A stretch of DNA of 64,000 bases from positions 32,169,501-32,233,500 of the forward strand of contig NC_079880.1 in NCBI RefSeq assembly GCF_029227915.1, read 5' to 3'. The translations under genes and the position numbers were made by a program. This document shows, in pieces, positions 24,466 through 38,119 of this stretch. The notes under the pieces are model-generated. The model worked only from the letters and a program-made list of their open reading frames with translations, did not search any database and had not been told where the DNA came from. This stretch comes from Hydractinia symbiolongicarpus. Its lineage: Eukaryota > Cnidaria > Hydrozoa > Anthoathecata > Hydractiniidae. The stretch's first letter is position 1, and the number at the start of each line of letters is the position of its first letter.

Positions 24466-26600
24466 ATGGCTTTAGAACTCCGTCAACTACATGCACAGGC
24501 CTCTAAAGGCCGTAAAATGGCCTTTTGCCGCGTAATAAAGGCATTACACGTAAATCCCCTGGTTCCACATGCTTGTGCAGGTTACCATTGGTCTACTCCT
24601 TCCACTCTCCATGGACTGCGACGTCCTAGTTCGATTTTCCTCCCATCATGGCTTTAGAACGCCGTCAACTACACGGAGAGGCGTCGAAAGGCTGTGATAT
24701 GGCCTTTTGTGGCTTAATAAATGCGATGCACGAAAATCACGTGGTTCCAAATGTGTGTACAGGTTACCATTGGCCTACTCCTTCTACTCTTAATGAACTA
24801 CTACGTTCTAGGACGATTTCCCTCGCACCATGGCTTTAAAACACGCCGTCAACTACATGCCCAGGCCTCTAAAGGTTGTAATATGCCTCTTAGAGGCCTA
24901 ATAAAGGCTTAGAACGTAAATCATGTGGTTCTACGTGTCTGTACAGGTTACCATTGGTCAACTCCTTCTACTCTTAATGGACTACTACGTTCTAGGATGA
25001 TTTCCCTCGCGCCATACCTTTAGAACGCCGACAACTACATGCACAAGCCTCTAAAGGCCGTAATGTGGACTTTTGTCGGCTAATAAAGGCCTTACGTGTA
25101 AATCACGTGTTTCCACGCGCTTGCACAGGTTACCATTTTTCTAGTCCATCCATCCTACATGGACTACGATGTCTTAAGTCTTTTTCTTTGGCACCATGGC
25201 TTCCGAACGCTGTCAACTAAATGCACAGGCCTCTAAAGACCGTAAAATGGCATTTTGCCTCGTAATAAAGGCGTTACACGTAAATCCCCTGGTTCCACGT
25301 GCTTGTGCAGGTTACCATTGGTCTATTCCTTCCACTCTCAATGGACTACAAGGTCATAAGTCGTTTTCCCTAGGACCATGGCTTTAGAACTCCGTCGACT
25401 ACATGCACAGGCCTCTAAAGGCCGGAATATGGCCTTTTGCCGCATAATAAAGGTGATACACGAAAATCACGTGGTTCCACATGTGTGTGCAGGTTACTAT
25501 TGGTCAACTCCTTCTACTCTTAATGGACTACTACGTTCTAGGACGATTTCTCTCGCATCATGACTTTAGAACGCCGTCAACTACATGCACAGGCCTCTAA
25601 AGGCCGTAATATGGACTTTTGCTGGCTAATAAAGACTTTACGCGTAAATTCCCCGGTTCCAGGTGCTTGTGCAGGTTACTATTTTTCTAGTCCTTCCACT
25701 CTCAATGGACTACAAGTTCCTAAGTCGTTTTCCCCATCGCCATGGCTTTAGAACGCCGACAACTACATGCACAGGCCTCTAAAGGCCGTAATATAGACTT
25801 TTGCCGGCTAATAAAGGCCTTACGCGTAAATTAGGTGCTCCCACGTTCTCGCGCAGGTTACCATTGGTCTAGTCCTTCCACTCTCCATATATTGCAACGT
25901 CCTAAGTCGTTTCCGTAGCTTTATGGCTTTAGAACATTGTCAACTTTATGCCCAGGCCTCTAAAGGTTGCAATATGCTTTTTATATGCCTAATAAAGGCT
26001 TAGCACGTTAATCACGTGGTTCTACGTCCCTGTGCAGGTTACAATTGGTCTACTCCTTCAACTCTCAATGGACTATTACGTCATAAGTTGTTTTCCTTGG
26101 CACCATGGCTTTAGAACATCGTCAACTACATGCACAGGCGTCGAAAGACTATGATATGGCCTTTTGTGGCCTAATAAATGCGATGCACGAAAATCACGTG
26201 GTTCCAAATGTGTGTACAGGTTACCATTGGTCCACTCCTTCTACTCTTAATGGACTACTACGTTCTAGTACGATTTCCCTCGCACCATGGCTTTAGAACG
26301 CCGTCAACTAAATGAACAGGCCTCTAAAAGCCGTAATATGGACTTTTACCGCCTAAAATAGGCTTTACGCGTAAGTCACGTGCTCCCTCGTTCTTGCGCA
26401 GGTTACCATTGGTGTAGTCCTTTCATCCTACATGGACTACGACGTCTTAAGTCATGGCTTTAGAACATCGTCAACTTTATGCCCGGGCTTCTAAAGGTTG
26501 CAATATGCTTTTTACATGCCTAATAAAGGCTTGAAACGTAAATCACGTGGTTTTACGTGGCTGTGCAGGTTAACATTGGTCTACTCCTTTAACTCTCAAT
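24466..26600 (+). repeat. Higher-order repeat family D, copy 3
   Basis: Third copy (21974 to 24648, 22522 to 25196 and 22886 to 25560 at 2674 bp; 23756 to 26105 at 2349 bp). It lacks the 325-bp duplication seen in copy 2, so that duplication is private to copy 2. The match to copy 1 ends near 26590, where the monomer continues as CTACTACGTCATAAG instead of CTACAAGGTCATAAG. Confidence 0.88.
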
Positions 26601-27349
26601 GGACTACTACGTCATAAGTCGTTTTCCTTGGTACCATGGCTTTAGAACGCCGTCAACTATATGTACAGGCCTCTAAATGCCGTAATATGGCCTTTTGCCG
26701 CCTAGTAAAGGCCTTACACGTAAATCACGTGTTTCCGCGCGCTTGCACAGGTTACCATTTTTCTAGTCCATCCATCCTACATGCACTACGACGTCTTAAG
26801 TTGTTTTTTTTGGCACCATGGATTTAGAACTCTGTCAACTACATGCACAGGCCTCTAAAAGCCGTAATGTGGCTTTCGCCGCCTAATAAAGGCCTTACAC
26901 GTAAATCCCCCGGTTCCACGTGCTTGTGCAGGTTACCATTGGTCTAGTCCTTCAACTCTCATTGGACTACTATGCCATAAGTCGTTTTCCTTGGCACCAA
27001 GGTTTTAGAACTCCGTCATCTACATGCACAGGCGTCTAAAAGCCGTAATATGACATTTTACCACCTAAAAATCCTTTACGTGTGTTTCCACGCGCTTGCA
27101 CAGGTTACCGTTTGTCTAGTTCTTCCATCCTACATGGACTACAACGTCATAATTCGTTTTCGCTAAATCCATGGGTTAAGAACGCCGTCAACTACATGCA
27201 CAGGCCTCTAAAGGCCGTAATATGGCCTTTTGTTACCTAATAAAGGCTTAGCACGTAAATCACGTGTTTTCACGCGCTTGCACACGTTACCAATTTTCTA
27301 GTCCATCCATCCTACATGCACTACGACGTCTTAAGTCGTTTTCTTTGGC

Positions 27350-29834
27350 ACCATGGCTTTAGAACGCCGTCAACTACATGCACAGACCTCTAAAGGCCGT
27401 AATATGGCCTTTTGCCGCCTAATAAAGGCCTTACACGTAATTCCCCCGTTTCCACGTGTGTGTGCAGGTTACCATTGGTCCCCCACTTCTACTCTCAATG
27501 GACTGCAACGTTTTAAGTCGTTTTCCCCAGCGCCATGGCGTTAGAATATCGTCAACTACATGCACAGGCATCTAAAGGCCATAATATATCTTTTGCCGCC
27601 TAATAAAGGCCTTACACGTAAATCCCCCGGTTTCACGTGTTTGTGCAGGTTAGTATTGGTCTGGTCTTTCCATTCTCAATGGACTACAAGGTCATAAGTC
27701 GTTTTCCCTAGGACCATAGCTTTAGAACATCGTCAACTACATGCATAGGCCTCTAAATGTTGCAATATGCTTTTTACATGCCTAATAAAGGCTTGAAACG
27801 TAAATCACTTGGTTCTACGTGGCTGTGCAGGTTACCATTGGTCTATTCCTTCAACTCTCAATGGACTACTACGTCATAAGTCGTTTTTCTTGACACCATG
27901 GCTTTAGAACGCCGTCAACAACATGCACAGGCCTCTAAAGGCCGTAATATGGCTTTTGCCGCCTAATAAAGGCCTTACACGTAAATCCCCCCGTTTCACG
28001 TGTTTGTGCAGGTTAGTATTGGTCTAGTCTTTCCATTCTCAATGGACAACAAGGCCGTACCTTGCTTTCCCTAGCACCATGGCTTTAGAACGCCGTAAAC
28101 TACATGCACAGGCCTCCAAAGGCCGTAATATGGACTTTTGCCGGTTAATAAAGGCCTTACGTGCAAATTACGTGCTCCCACGTTCTTGCGCAGGTTACCA
28201 TTGGTCTAGCCATTCTACTCTCAATGGACTACGACGTCTTAAGTCGTTTTCCCCAGAGCCATGGGTTTAGAACGCCGTTAACTACATGCACAGGCCTCTA
28301 AAGGCCGTAATATGGCTTTTGCCGCCTGTGCTTGTGCTGGTTACTATTGGTCTAGTCCTTCCTCTCTCAATGGACTACAAGGTCGTACGTCGCTTTCCCT
28401 GGCACCATGGCTTTAGAACTCTGTCAACCCCATGCAAAGGCCTTTAAAAGCCGTAATATGGCGTTTTGCCGTCTAATAAAGGCCTTACGTGTAAATTACG
28501 TGCTCCCACGTTCTTGCGCAGGTTACCATTGGTCTAATCCTTTCACTCTCCATGGACTGCGACGTCCTAAGTCGTTTTCCCCAGCCCCATGACTTTAGAA
28601 CATCGTCAACTACATGCATAGGCCTCTAAAGGTTGCAATATGCTTTTTACATGCCTAATAAAGGCTTGAAACGTAAATCACTTGGTTCTACGTGGCTGTG
28701 CAGGTTACCATTGCTCTACTCCTTCAACTCTCAATGGACTACTACGTCATAAGTCGTTTTTCTTGACACCATGGCTTTAGAACGCCGTCAACAACATGCA
28801 CAGGCCTCTAAAGGCCGTAATATGGCTTTTGCCGCCTAATAAAGGCCTTACACGTAAATCCCCCCGTTTCACGTGTTTGTGCAGGTTAGTATTGGTCTAG
28901 TCTTTCCATTCTCAATGGACTACAAGGTCGTACCTCGCTTTCCCTGGCACCATGGCTTTAGAACGCCGTCAACTACATGCACAGGCCTCCAAAGGCCGTA
29001 ATATGGACTTTTGCCGGTTAATAAACGCCTTACGCGCAAATTACGTGCTCCCACGTTCTTGCGCAGGTTATCATTGGTCTAGCCATTCTACTCTCAATGG
29101 ACTACGACGTCTTAAGTCGTTTTCCCCAGAGCCATGGGTTTAGAACGCCGTTAACTACATGCACAGGCCTCTAAAGGCCGTAATATGGCTTTTGCCGCCT
29201 GTGCTTGTGCTGGTTACTATTGGTCTAGTCCTTCCTCTCTCAATGGACTACAAGGTCGTACGTCACTTTCCCTGGCACCATGGCTTTAGAACTCTGTCAA
29301 CCCCATGCAAAGGCCTTTAAAAGCCGTAATATGGCGTTTTGCCGTCTAATAAAGGCCTTACGTGTAAATTACGTGCTCCCACGTTCTTGCGCAGGTTACC
29401 ATTGGTCTAATCCTTCCACTCTCCATGGACTGCGACGTCCTAAGTCGTTTTCCCCAGCACCATGGCTTTAGAACGCAGTCAACTACATGCACAGACATCG
29501 AAAGGCTGTGATATGGGCTTTTGTGGCCTAATAAAGGCGATACACGAAAATCACGTTGTTCCACCAGTGTGTTCAGGTTACCATTGGTCAACTCCGTCTA
29601 CTCTTAATGGACTACAACGTCTTAAGTCGTTTTCCCCAGAGCCATGGGTTTAGAACGCCGTCAACTACATGCACAGGCCTCTAAAGGCCGTAATATGGAC
29701 TTTTGCCACCTAAAAAAGGCCTTACGCGTAAATCACGTGCTCCCTCGTTCTTGCACAGGTTACCATTTTTCTAGTCCAACCATCCTACATGGACTACGAC
29801 TACTTAAGTCGTTTTCACCAGCGCTATGGCTTTA
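27350..29834 (+). repeat. Higher-order repeat family E, copy 1
   Basis: Block marked by CCCCCACTTCTACTC (27480), CATAATATATCTTTTGCC (27580) and two 146-bp deleted monomers (28261 and 29134). It recurs at 4996 bp (27353 to 32349, 28079 to 33075, 28407 to 33403, 28952 to 33948). Its last part (29134-29834) recurs at 7496 bp as 36630-37330. Confidence 0.88.
28261..28406 (+). repeat. 146-bp variant monomer with 36-bp internal deletion
   Basis: GGCTTTTGCCGCC joins directly to TGTGCTTGTGCTGG. The AATAAAGG...CGGTTCC segment, including the polyadenylation-like hexamer and the CACGTG-type palindrome, is missing. Identical junctions begin units at 29134, 33257, 35757 and 36630, always just before a monomer with CAACCCCATGCAAAGGCC. 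One deletion event was therefore spread by family E amplification. Confidence 0.88.
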
Positions 29835-29989
29835 GAACGCCGTCAAATACATGCACAGGCCTCTAAAGACCGTAAAATGGCATTTTGCCTCGTAATAAAG
29901 GCGTTACACGTAAATCCCCTGGTTCCACGCGCTTGCACAGGTTACCATTTTTCTAGTCCATCCATCCTACATGGACTACGATGTCTTAA

Positions 29990-31810
29990 GTCGTTTTCTT
30001 TGGCACCATGGCTTCCGAACGCTGTCAACTAAATGCACAGGCCTCTAAAGACCGTAAAATGGCATTTTGCCTCGTAATAAAGGCGTTACACGTAAATCCC
30101 CTGGTTCCACGTGCTTGTGCAGGTTACCATTGGTCTATTCCTTCCACTCTCAATGGACTACAAGGTCATAAGTCGTTTTCCCTAGGACCATGGCTTTAGA
30201 ACTCCGTCGACTACATGCACAGGCCTCTAAAGGCCGGAATATGGCCTTTTGCCGCATAATAAAGGTGATACACGAAAATCACGTGGTTCCACATGTGTGT
30301 GCAGGTTACTATTGGTCAACTCCTTCTACTCTTAATGGACTACTACGTTCTAGGACGATTTCTCTCGCATCATGACTTTAGAACGCCGTCAACTACATGC
30401 ACAGGCCTCTAAAGGCCGTAATATGGACTTTTGCTGGCTAATAAAGACTTTACGCGTAAATTCCCCGGTTCCACGTGCTTGTGCAGGTTACTATTTTTCT
30501 AGTCCTTCCACTCTCAATGGACTACAAGTTCCTAAGTCGTTTTCCCCTTCGCCATGGCTTTAGAACGCCGACAACTACATGCACAGGCCTCTAAAGGCCG
30601 TAATATAGACTTTTGCCGGCTAATAAAGGCCTTACGCGTAAATTAGGTGCTCCCACGTTCTCGCGCAGGTTACCATTGGTCTAGTCCTTCCACTCTCCAT
30701 ATATTGCAACGTCCTAAGTCGTTTCCGTAGCTTTATGGCTTTAGAACATTGTCAACTTTATGCCCAGGCCTCTAAAGGTTGCAATATGCTTTTTATATGC
30801 CTAATAAAGGCTTAGCACGTAAATCACGTGGTTCTACGTCCCTGTGCAGGTTACAATTGGTCTACTCCTTCAACTCTCAATGGACTATTACGTCATAAGT
30901 TGTTTTCCTTGGCACCATGGCTTTAGAACATCGTCAACTACATGCACAGGCGTCGAAAGACTATGATATGGCCTTTTGTGGCCTAATAAATGCGATGCAC
31001 GAAAATCACGTGGTTCCAAATGTGTGTACACGTTACCATTGGTCTACTCCTTCTACTCTTAATGGACTACTACGTTCTAGTACGATTTCCCTCGCACCAT
31101 GGCTTTAGAACGCCGTCAACTAAATGAACAGGCCTCTAAAAGCCGTATTATGGACTTTTACCGCCTAAAATAGGCTTTACGCGTAAGTCACGTGCTCCCT
31201 CGTTCTTGCGCAGGTTACCATTGGTGTAGTCCTTCCATCCTACATGGACTACGACGTCTTAAGTCATGGCTTTAGAACATCGTCAACTTTATGCCCGGGC
31301 TTCTAAAGGTTGCAATATGCTTTTTACATGCCTAATAAAGGCTTGAAACGTAAATCACGTGGTTTTACGTGGCTGTGCAGGTTAACATTGGTCTACTCCT
31401 TTAACTCTCAATGGACTACTACGTCATAAGTCGTTTTCCTTGGTACCATGGCTTTAGAACGCCGTCAACTATATGTACAGGCCTCTAAATGCCGTAATAT
31501 GGCCTTTTGCCGCCTAGTAAAGGCCTTACACGTAAATCACGTGTTTCCGCGCGCTTGCACAGGTTACCATTTTTCTAGTCCATCCATCCTACATGCACTA
31601 CGACGTCTTAAGTTGTTTTTTTTGGCACCATGGATTTAGAACTCTGTCAACTACATGCACAGGCTTCTAAAAGCCGTAATGTGGCTTTCGCCGCCTAATA
31701 AAGGCCTTACACGTAAATCCCCCGGTTCCACGTGCTTGTGCAGGTTACCATTGGTCTAGTCCTTCAACTCTCATTGGACTACTATGCCATAAGTCGTTTT
31801 CCTTGGCACC
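29990..31810 (+). repeat. Higher-order repeat family D, partial copy 4
   Basis: Matches about 25180-26998 at an offset of 4812 bp (25196 to 30008, 25560 to 30372, 26105 to 30917, 26636 to 31448). It sits between two copies of family E, so a large composite block (D plus E) was duplicated. A second GCCTCTAAAGACCGTAAAATGG monomer just upstream (29826) looks like a hybrid made at the left junction. Confidence 0.85.
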
Positions 31811-34129
31811 ATGGCTTTAGAACGCCGTCAACTACATGCACAGGCCTCTAAAAGTTGTGATATAGGCTTTTGCGGCCTAATAAAGGCGATACACGAAAAT
31901 CACGTGGTTCCACGAGGGTGTGCAGGTTACCATTGGTCTAGTCCTTCCATTCTCCATGGACTGCGACGTCCTAAGTCGTTTTCTTTGGCACCATTGTTTT
32001 AGAACGCCGTCAACTACATGCACAGGCTTCTAAAGGCCGTAATATGCTTTTTAGAGGCCTAATAAAGGCTTAACACGTAAATAAGGGGTTCTACGTGCCT
32101 GTGCAGGTTACCTTTGGTCTACTCTTTCAAATCTCAATGGACTACTGCGTCCCTTTCCTTGGTACCATGGCTTTAGAACGCCGTCAACTACATGCACAGA
32201 CGTCGAAAGGCTGTGATATGGGCTTTTGTGGCCTAATAAAGGCGATACACGAACATCACGTGGTTCCACGTGTGTGTGCAGGTTACCATTGGTCAACTCC
32301 TTCTACTCTTAATAGACTACTACGTTCTAGGACGATATCCCTCGCACCATGGCTTTAGAACATCGTCAACTACATGCACAGTCCTCTAAAGGCCGTAATA
32401 TGGCCTTTTGCCGCCTAATAAAGGCCTTACACGTAATTCCCCCGTTTCCACGTGTGTGTGCAGGTTACCATTGGTCCCCCACTTCTACTCTCAATGGACT
32501 GCAACGTTTTAAGTCGTTTTCCCCAGCGCCATGGCGTTAGAATATCGTCAACTACATGCACAGGCATCTAAAGGCCATAATATATCTTTTGCCGCCTAAT
32601 AAAGGCCTTACACGTAAATCCCCCGGTTTCACGTGTTTGTGCAGGTTAGTATTGGTCTGGTCTTTCCATTCTCAATGGACTACAAGGTCATAAGTCGTTT
32701 TCCCTAGGACCATAGCTTTAGAACATCGTCAACTACATGCATAGGCCTCTAAATGTTGCAATATGCTTTTTACATGCCTAATAAAGGCTTGAAACGTAAA
32801 TCACTTGGTTCTACGTGGCTGTGCAGGTTACCATTGGTCTATTCCTTCAACTCTCAATGGACTACTACGTCATAAGTCGTTTTTCTTGACACCATGGCTT
32901 TAGAACGCCGTCAACAACATGCACAGGCCTCTAAAGGCCGTAATATGGCTTTTGCCGCCTAATAAAGGCCTTACACGTAAATCCCCCCGTTTCACGTGTT
33001 TGTGCAGGTTAGTATTGGTCTAGTCTTTCCATTCTCAATGGACTACAAGGCCGTACCTTGCTTTCCCTAGCACCATGGCTTTAGAACGCCGTCAACTACA
33101 TGCACAGGCCTCCAAAGGCCGTAATATGGACTTTTGCCGGTTAATAAAGGCCTTACGTGCAAATTACGTGCTCCCACGTTCTTGCGCAGGTTACCATTGG
33201 TCTAGCCATTCTACTCTCAATGGACTACGACGTCTTAAGTCGTTTTCCCCAGAGCCATGGGTTTAGAACGCCGTTAACTACATGCACAGGCCTCTAAAGG
33301 CCGTAATATGGCTTTTGCCGCCTGTGCTTGTGCTGGTTACTATTGGTCTAGTCCTTCCTCTCTCAATGGACTACAAGGTCGTACGTCGCTTTCCCTGGCA
33401 CCATGGCTTTAGAACTCTGTCAACCCCATGCAAAGGCCTTTAAAAGCCGTAATATGGCGTTTTGCCGTCTAATAAAGGCCTTACGTGTAAATTACGTGCT
33501 CCCACGTTCTTGCGCAGGTTACCATTGGTCTAATCCTTTCACTCTCCATGGACTGCGACGTCCTAAGTCGTTTTCCCCAGCCCCATGACTTTAGAACATC
33601 GTCAACTACATTCATAGGCCTCTAAAGGTTGCAATATGCTTTTTACATGCCTAATAAAGGCTTGAAACGTAAATCACTTGGTTCTACGTGGCTGTGCAGG
33701 TTACCATTGCTCTACTCCTTCAACTCTCAATGGACTACTACGTCATAAGTCGTTTTTCTTGACACCATGGCTTTAGAACGCCGTCAACAACATGCACAGG
33801 CCTCTAAAGGCCGTAATATGGCTTTTGCCGCCTAATAAAGGCCTTACACGTAAATCCCCCCGTTTCACGTGTTTGTGCAGGTTAGTATTGGTCTAGTCTT
33901 TCCATTCTCAATGGACTACAAGGTCGTACCTCGCTTTCCCTGGCACCATGGCTTTAGAACGCCGTCAACTACATGCACAGGCCTCCAAAGGCCGTAATAT
34001 GGACTTTTGCCGGTTAATAAACGCCTTACGCGCAAATTACGTGCTCCCACGTTCTTGCGCAGGTTATCATTGGTCTAGCCATTCTACTCTCAATGGACTA
34101 CGACATCTTAAGTCGTTTTCCCCAGAGCC
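31630..34129 (+). repeat. 2500-bp tandem duplication (family E), copy 2
   Basis: Begins at the ATGGATTTAGAACTCTG monomer and repeats exactly 2500 bp later (31630 to 34130, 31811 to 34311, 32349 to 34849, 33075 to 35575). In the stretches I compared by eye I saw essentially no differences, including the shared private variant CGACATCTTAAG at the unit end (34101 and 36601), which reads CGACGTCTTAAG in copy 1 (29104). Confidence 0.93.
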
Positions 34130-36629
34130 ATGGATTTAGAACTCTGTCAACTACATGCACAGGCTTCTAAAAGCCGTAATGTGGCTTTCGCCGCCTAATA
34201 AAGGCCTTACACGTAAATCCCCCGGTTCCACGTGCTTGTGCAGGTTACCATTGGTCTAGTCCTTCAACTCTCATTGGACTACTATGCCATAAGTCGTTTT
34301 CCTTGGCACCATGGCTTTAGAACGCCGTCAACTACATGCACAGGCCTCTAAAAGTTGTGATATAGGCTTTTGCGGCCTAATAAAGGCGATACACGAAAAT
34401 CACGTGGTTCCACGAGGGTGTGCAGGTTACCATTGGTCTAGTCCTTCCATTCTCCATGGACTGCGACGTCCTAAGTCGTTTTCTTTGGCACCATTGTTTT
34501 AGAACGCCGTCAACTACATGCACAGGCTTCTAAAGGCCGTAATATGCTTTTTAGAGGCCTAATAAAGGCTTAACACGTAAATAAGGGGTTCTACGTGCCT
34601 GTGCAGGTTACCTTTGGTCTACTCTTTCAAATCTCAATGGACTACTGCGTCCCTTTCCTTGGTACCATGGCTTTAGAACGCCGTCAACTACATGCACAGA
34701 CGTCGAAAGGCTGTGATATGGGCTTTTGTGGCCTAATAAAGGCGATACACGAACATCACGTGGTTCCACGTGTGTGTGCAGGTTACCATTGGTCAACTCC
34801 TTCTACTCTTAATAGACTACTACGTTCTAGGACGATATCCCTCGCACCATGGCTTTAGAACATCGTCAACTACATGCACAGTCCTCTAAAGGCCGTAATA
34901 TGGCCTTTTGCCGCCTAATAAAGGCCTTACACGTAATTCCCCCGTTTCCACGTGTGTGTGCAGGTTACCATTGGTCCCCCACTTCTACTCTCAATGGACT
35001 GCAACGTTTTAAGTCGTTTTCCCCAGCGCCATGGCGTTAGAATATCGTCAACTACATGCACAGGCATCTAAAGGCCATAATATATCTTTTGCCGCCTAAT
35101 AAAGGCCTTACACGTAAATCCCCCGGTTTCACGTGTTTGTGCAGGTTAGTATTGGTCTGGTCTTTCCATTCTCAATGGACTACAAGGTCATAAGTCGTTT
35201 TCCCTAGGACCATAGCTTTAGAACATCGTCAACTACATGCATAGGCCTCTAAATGTTGCAATATGCTTTTTACATGCCTAATAAAGGCTTGAAACGTAAA
35301 TCACTTGGTTCTACGTGGCTGTGCAGGTTACCATTGGTCTATTCCTTCAACTCTCAATGGACTACTACGTCATAAGTCGTTTTTCTTGACACCATGGCTT
35401 TAGAACGCCGTCAACAACATGCACAGGCCTCTAAAGGCCGTAATATGGCTTTTGCCGCCTAATAAAGGCCTTACACGTAAATCCCCCCGTTTCACGTGTT
35501 TGTGCAGGTTAGTATTGGTCTAGTCTTTCCATTCTCAATGGACTACAAGGCCGTACCTTGCTTTCCCTAGCACCATGGCTTTAGAACGCCGTCAACTACA
35601 TGCACAGGCCTCCAAAGGCCGTAATATGGACTTTTGCCGGTTAATAAAGGCCTTACGTGCAAATTACGTGCTCCCACGTTCTTGCGCAGGTTACCATTGG
35701 TCTAGCCATTCTACTCTCAATGGACTACGACGTCTTAAGTCGTTTTCCCCAGAGCCATGGGTTTAGAACGCCGTTAACTACATGCACAGGCCTCTAAAGG
35801 CCGTAATATGGCTTTTGCCGCCTGTGCTTGTGCTGGTTACTATTGGTCTAGTCCTTCCTCTCTCAATGGACTACAAGGTCGTACGTCGCTTTCCCTGGCA
35901 CCATGGCTTTAGAACTCTGTCAACCCCATGCAAAGGCCTTTAAAAGCCGTAATATGGCGTTTTGCCGTCTAATAAAGGCCTTACGTGTAAATTACGTGCT
36001 CCCACGTTCTTGCGCAGGTTACCATTGGTCTAATCCTTTCACTCTCCATGGACTGCGACGTCCTAAGTCGTTTTCCCCAGCCCCATGACTTTAGAACATC
36101 GTCAACTACATTCATAGGCCTCTAAAGGTTGCAATATGCTTTTTACATGCCTAATAAAGGCTTGAAACGTAAATCACTTGGTTCTACGTGGCTGTGCAGG
36201 TTACCATTGCTCTACTCCTTCAACTCTCAATGGACTACTACGTCATAAGTCGTTTTTCTTGACACCATGGCTTTAGAACGCCGTCAACAACATGCACAGG
36301 CCTCTAAAGGCCGTAATATGGCTTTTGCCGCCTAATAAAGGCCTTACACGTAAATCCCCCCGTTTCACGTGTTTGTGCAGGTTAGTATTGGTCTAGTCTT
36401 TCCATTCTCAATGGACTACAAGGTCGTACCTCGCTTTCCCTGGCACCATGGCTTTAGAACGCCGTCAACTACATGCACAGGCCTCCAAAGGCCGTAATAT
36501 GGACTTTTGCCGGTTAATAAACGCCTTACGCGCAAATTACGTGCTCCCACGTTCTTGCGCAGGTTATCATTGGTCTAGCCATTCTACTCTCAATGGACTA
36601 CGACATCTTAAGTCGTTTTCCCCAGAGCC
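34130..36629 (+). repeat. 2500-bp tandem duplication (family E), copy 3
   Basis: Second half of the 2500-bp tandem pair. It is followed at 36630-37330 by a segment that matches the end of copy 1 (29134-29834), showing that the pair arose inside a pre-existing family E block. Confidence 0.93.
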
Positions 36630-38115
36630 ATGGGTTTAGAACGCCGTTAACTACATGCACAGGCCTCTAAAGGCCGTAATATGGCTTTTGCCGCCTGTGC
36701 TTGTGCTGGTTACTATTGGTCTAGTCCTTCCTCTCTCAATGGACTACAAGGTCGTACGTCACTTTCCCTGGCACCATGGCTTTAGAACTCTGTCAACCCC
36801 ATGCAAAGGCCTTTAAAAGCCGTAATATGGCGTTTTGCCGTCTAATAAAGGCCTTACGTGTAAATTACGTGCTCCCACGTTCTTGCGCAGGTTACCATTG
36901 GTCTAATCCTTCCACTCTCCATGTACTGCGACGTCCTAAGTCGTTTTCCGCAGCCCCATGGCTTTAGAACGCAGTCAACTACATGCACAGACATCGAAAG
37001 GCTGTGATATGGGCTTTTGTGGCCTAATAAAGGCGATACACGAAAATCACGTTGTTCCACCAGTGTGTGCAGGTTACCATTGGTCAACTCCGTCTACTCT
37101 TAATGGACTACAACGTCTTAAGTCGTTTTCCCCAGAGCCATGGGTTTAGAACGCCGTCAACTACATGCACAGGCCTCTAAAGGCCGTAATATGGACTTTT
37201 GCCACCTAAAAAAGGCCTTACGCGTAAATCACGTGCTCCCTCGTTCTTGCACAGGTTACCATTTTTCTAGTCCAACCATCCTACATGGACTACGACTACT
37301 TAAGTCGTTTTCACCAGCGCTATGGCTTTAGAACGCCGTCAACTACATGCACAGGCGTCGAAAGGCTGTGATATGGCCTTTTGTGGCCTAATAAATGCGA
37401 TACACGAAAATCACGTGGTTCCACGTGTGTGTGCAGCTTACCATTTGTCTAGTCCTTCCATCCTACGTGGACTACGACGTCTTAAGTCATGGCTTTAGAA
37501 CATCGTCAACTTTATGCCCAGGCCTCTAAAGGTTGCAATATGCTTTTTACATGCCTAGTAAAGGCTTGAAACGTAAATCCCCTGGTTCTACGTGGCTGTG
37601 CAGGTTGCCATTGGTCTACTCCTTTAACTCTCAATGGACTACTACGTCATAAGTTGTTTTCCTTGGCACCATGGCTTTAGAACTCCTCTAAAAGCCGTAT
37701 TATGGCCTTTTGCCGCCTAATAAAGGCCTTACGCGTAAACCACGTGTTTCCACGCGCTTGCACAGGTTACCATTTGTCTAGTTCTTCTACCATACATGGA
37801 CTACGACGACTTAAGTCGTTTTCGCCAGAGCCATGGGCTTAGAACGCCGTCAACTACATGCCCATGAATCTAGAGACCGTAATATGGCCTTTTGTTGCCT
37901 AATAAAGGTTTAGCACGTAAATCACGTTGTTCTACGTGCATGTGCAGGTTACCATTGGTCTACTCCTTTAACTCTCAATGGACAACTGCGTCCTAAGTCA
38001 TTTTCTTTGGTACCATGGCTTTAAAACTTTGTCAACTACATGCACAGGCCTCTATAGTCTGTAATATGGCCTTTTGCCGCCTAATAAAGACCTTACACGT
38101 AAATCCCCCGGTTCC

Positions 38116-38119
38116 ACGT
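38116..38119. repeat. Target-site duplication, left copy (ACGT)
   Basis: The satellite reads GGTTCCACGT up to here and the LINE tail follows. Removing 38120-42600 plus one ACGT restores an uninterrupted monomer, GGTTCCACGTGCTTGTGCAAG, which is the normal sequence elsewhere (for example 5551). Confidence 0.85.

Larger units (their letters stand above)
1..38119 (+). repeat. 182-bp satellite array, left block
   Basis: Head-to-tail tandem array. The phrase ATGGCTTTAGAAC recurs about every 182 bp (for example at 721, 903, 2173, 6896 and 9606), always on the plus strand, and no inverted monomers were seen. At least five subfamilies can be told apart by the second half of the monomer. One has CCCCCGGTTCCACGTG then CAAGGTCATAAG. 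One has GCGATACACGAAAATCACG then CTACGTTCTAGGACG. One has CTTGAAACGTAAATCAC. One has CACGTGTTTCCACGCGC then CATCCTACATG. One has TACGTGCTCCCACGTTC then GCGACGTCCTAAG. The phrase GCAGGTTACCATTGGTCT is the most constant part. The subfamilies are interspersed in repeating orders (higher-order repeats listed separately). No host gene or RNA gene is visible in the block. The array is cut by the window edge on the left and by the LINE on the right. Confidence 0.97.

Noticed and set aside
1-38119. CRISPR-like array
   Set aside because: The whole 182-bp unit is repeated with no unique spacers, and no cas genes are present.
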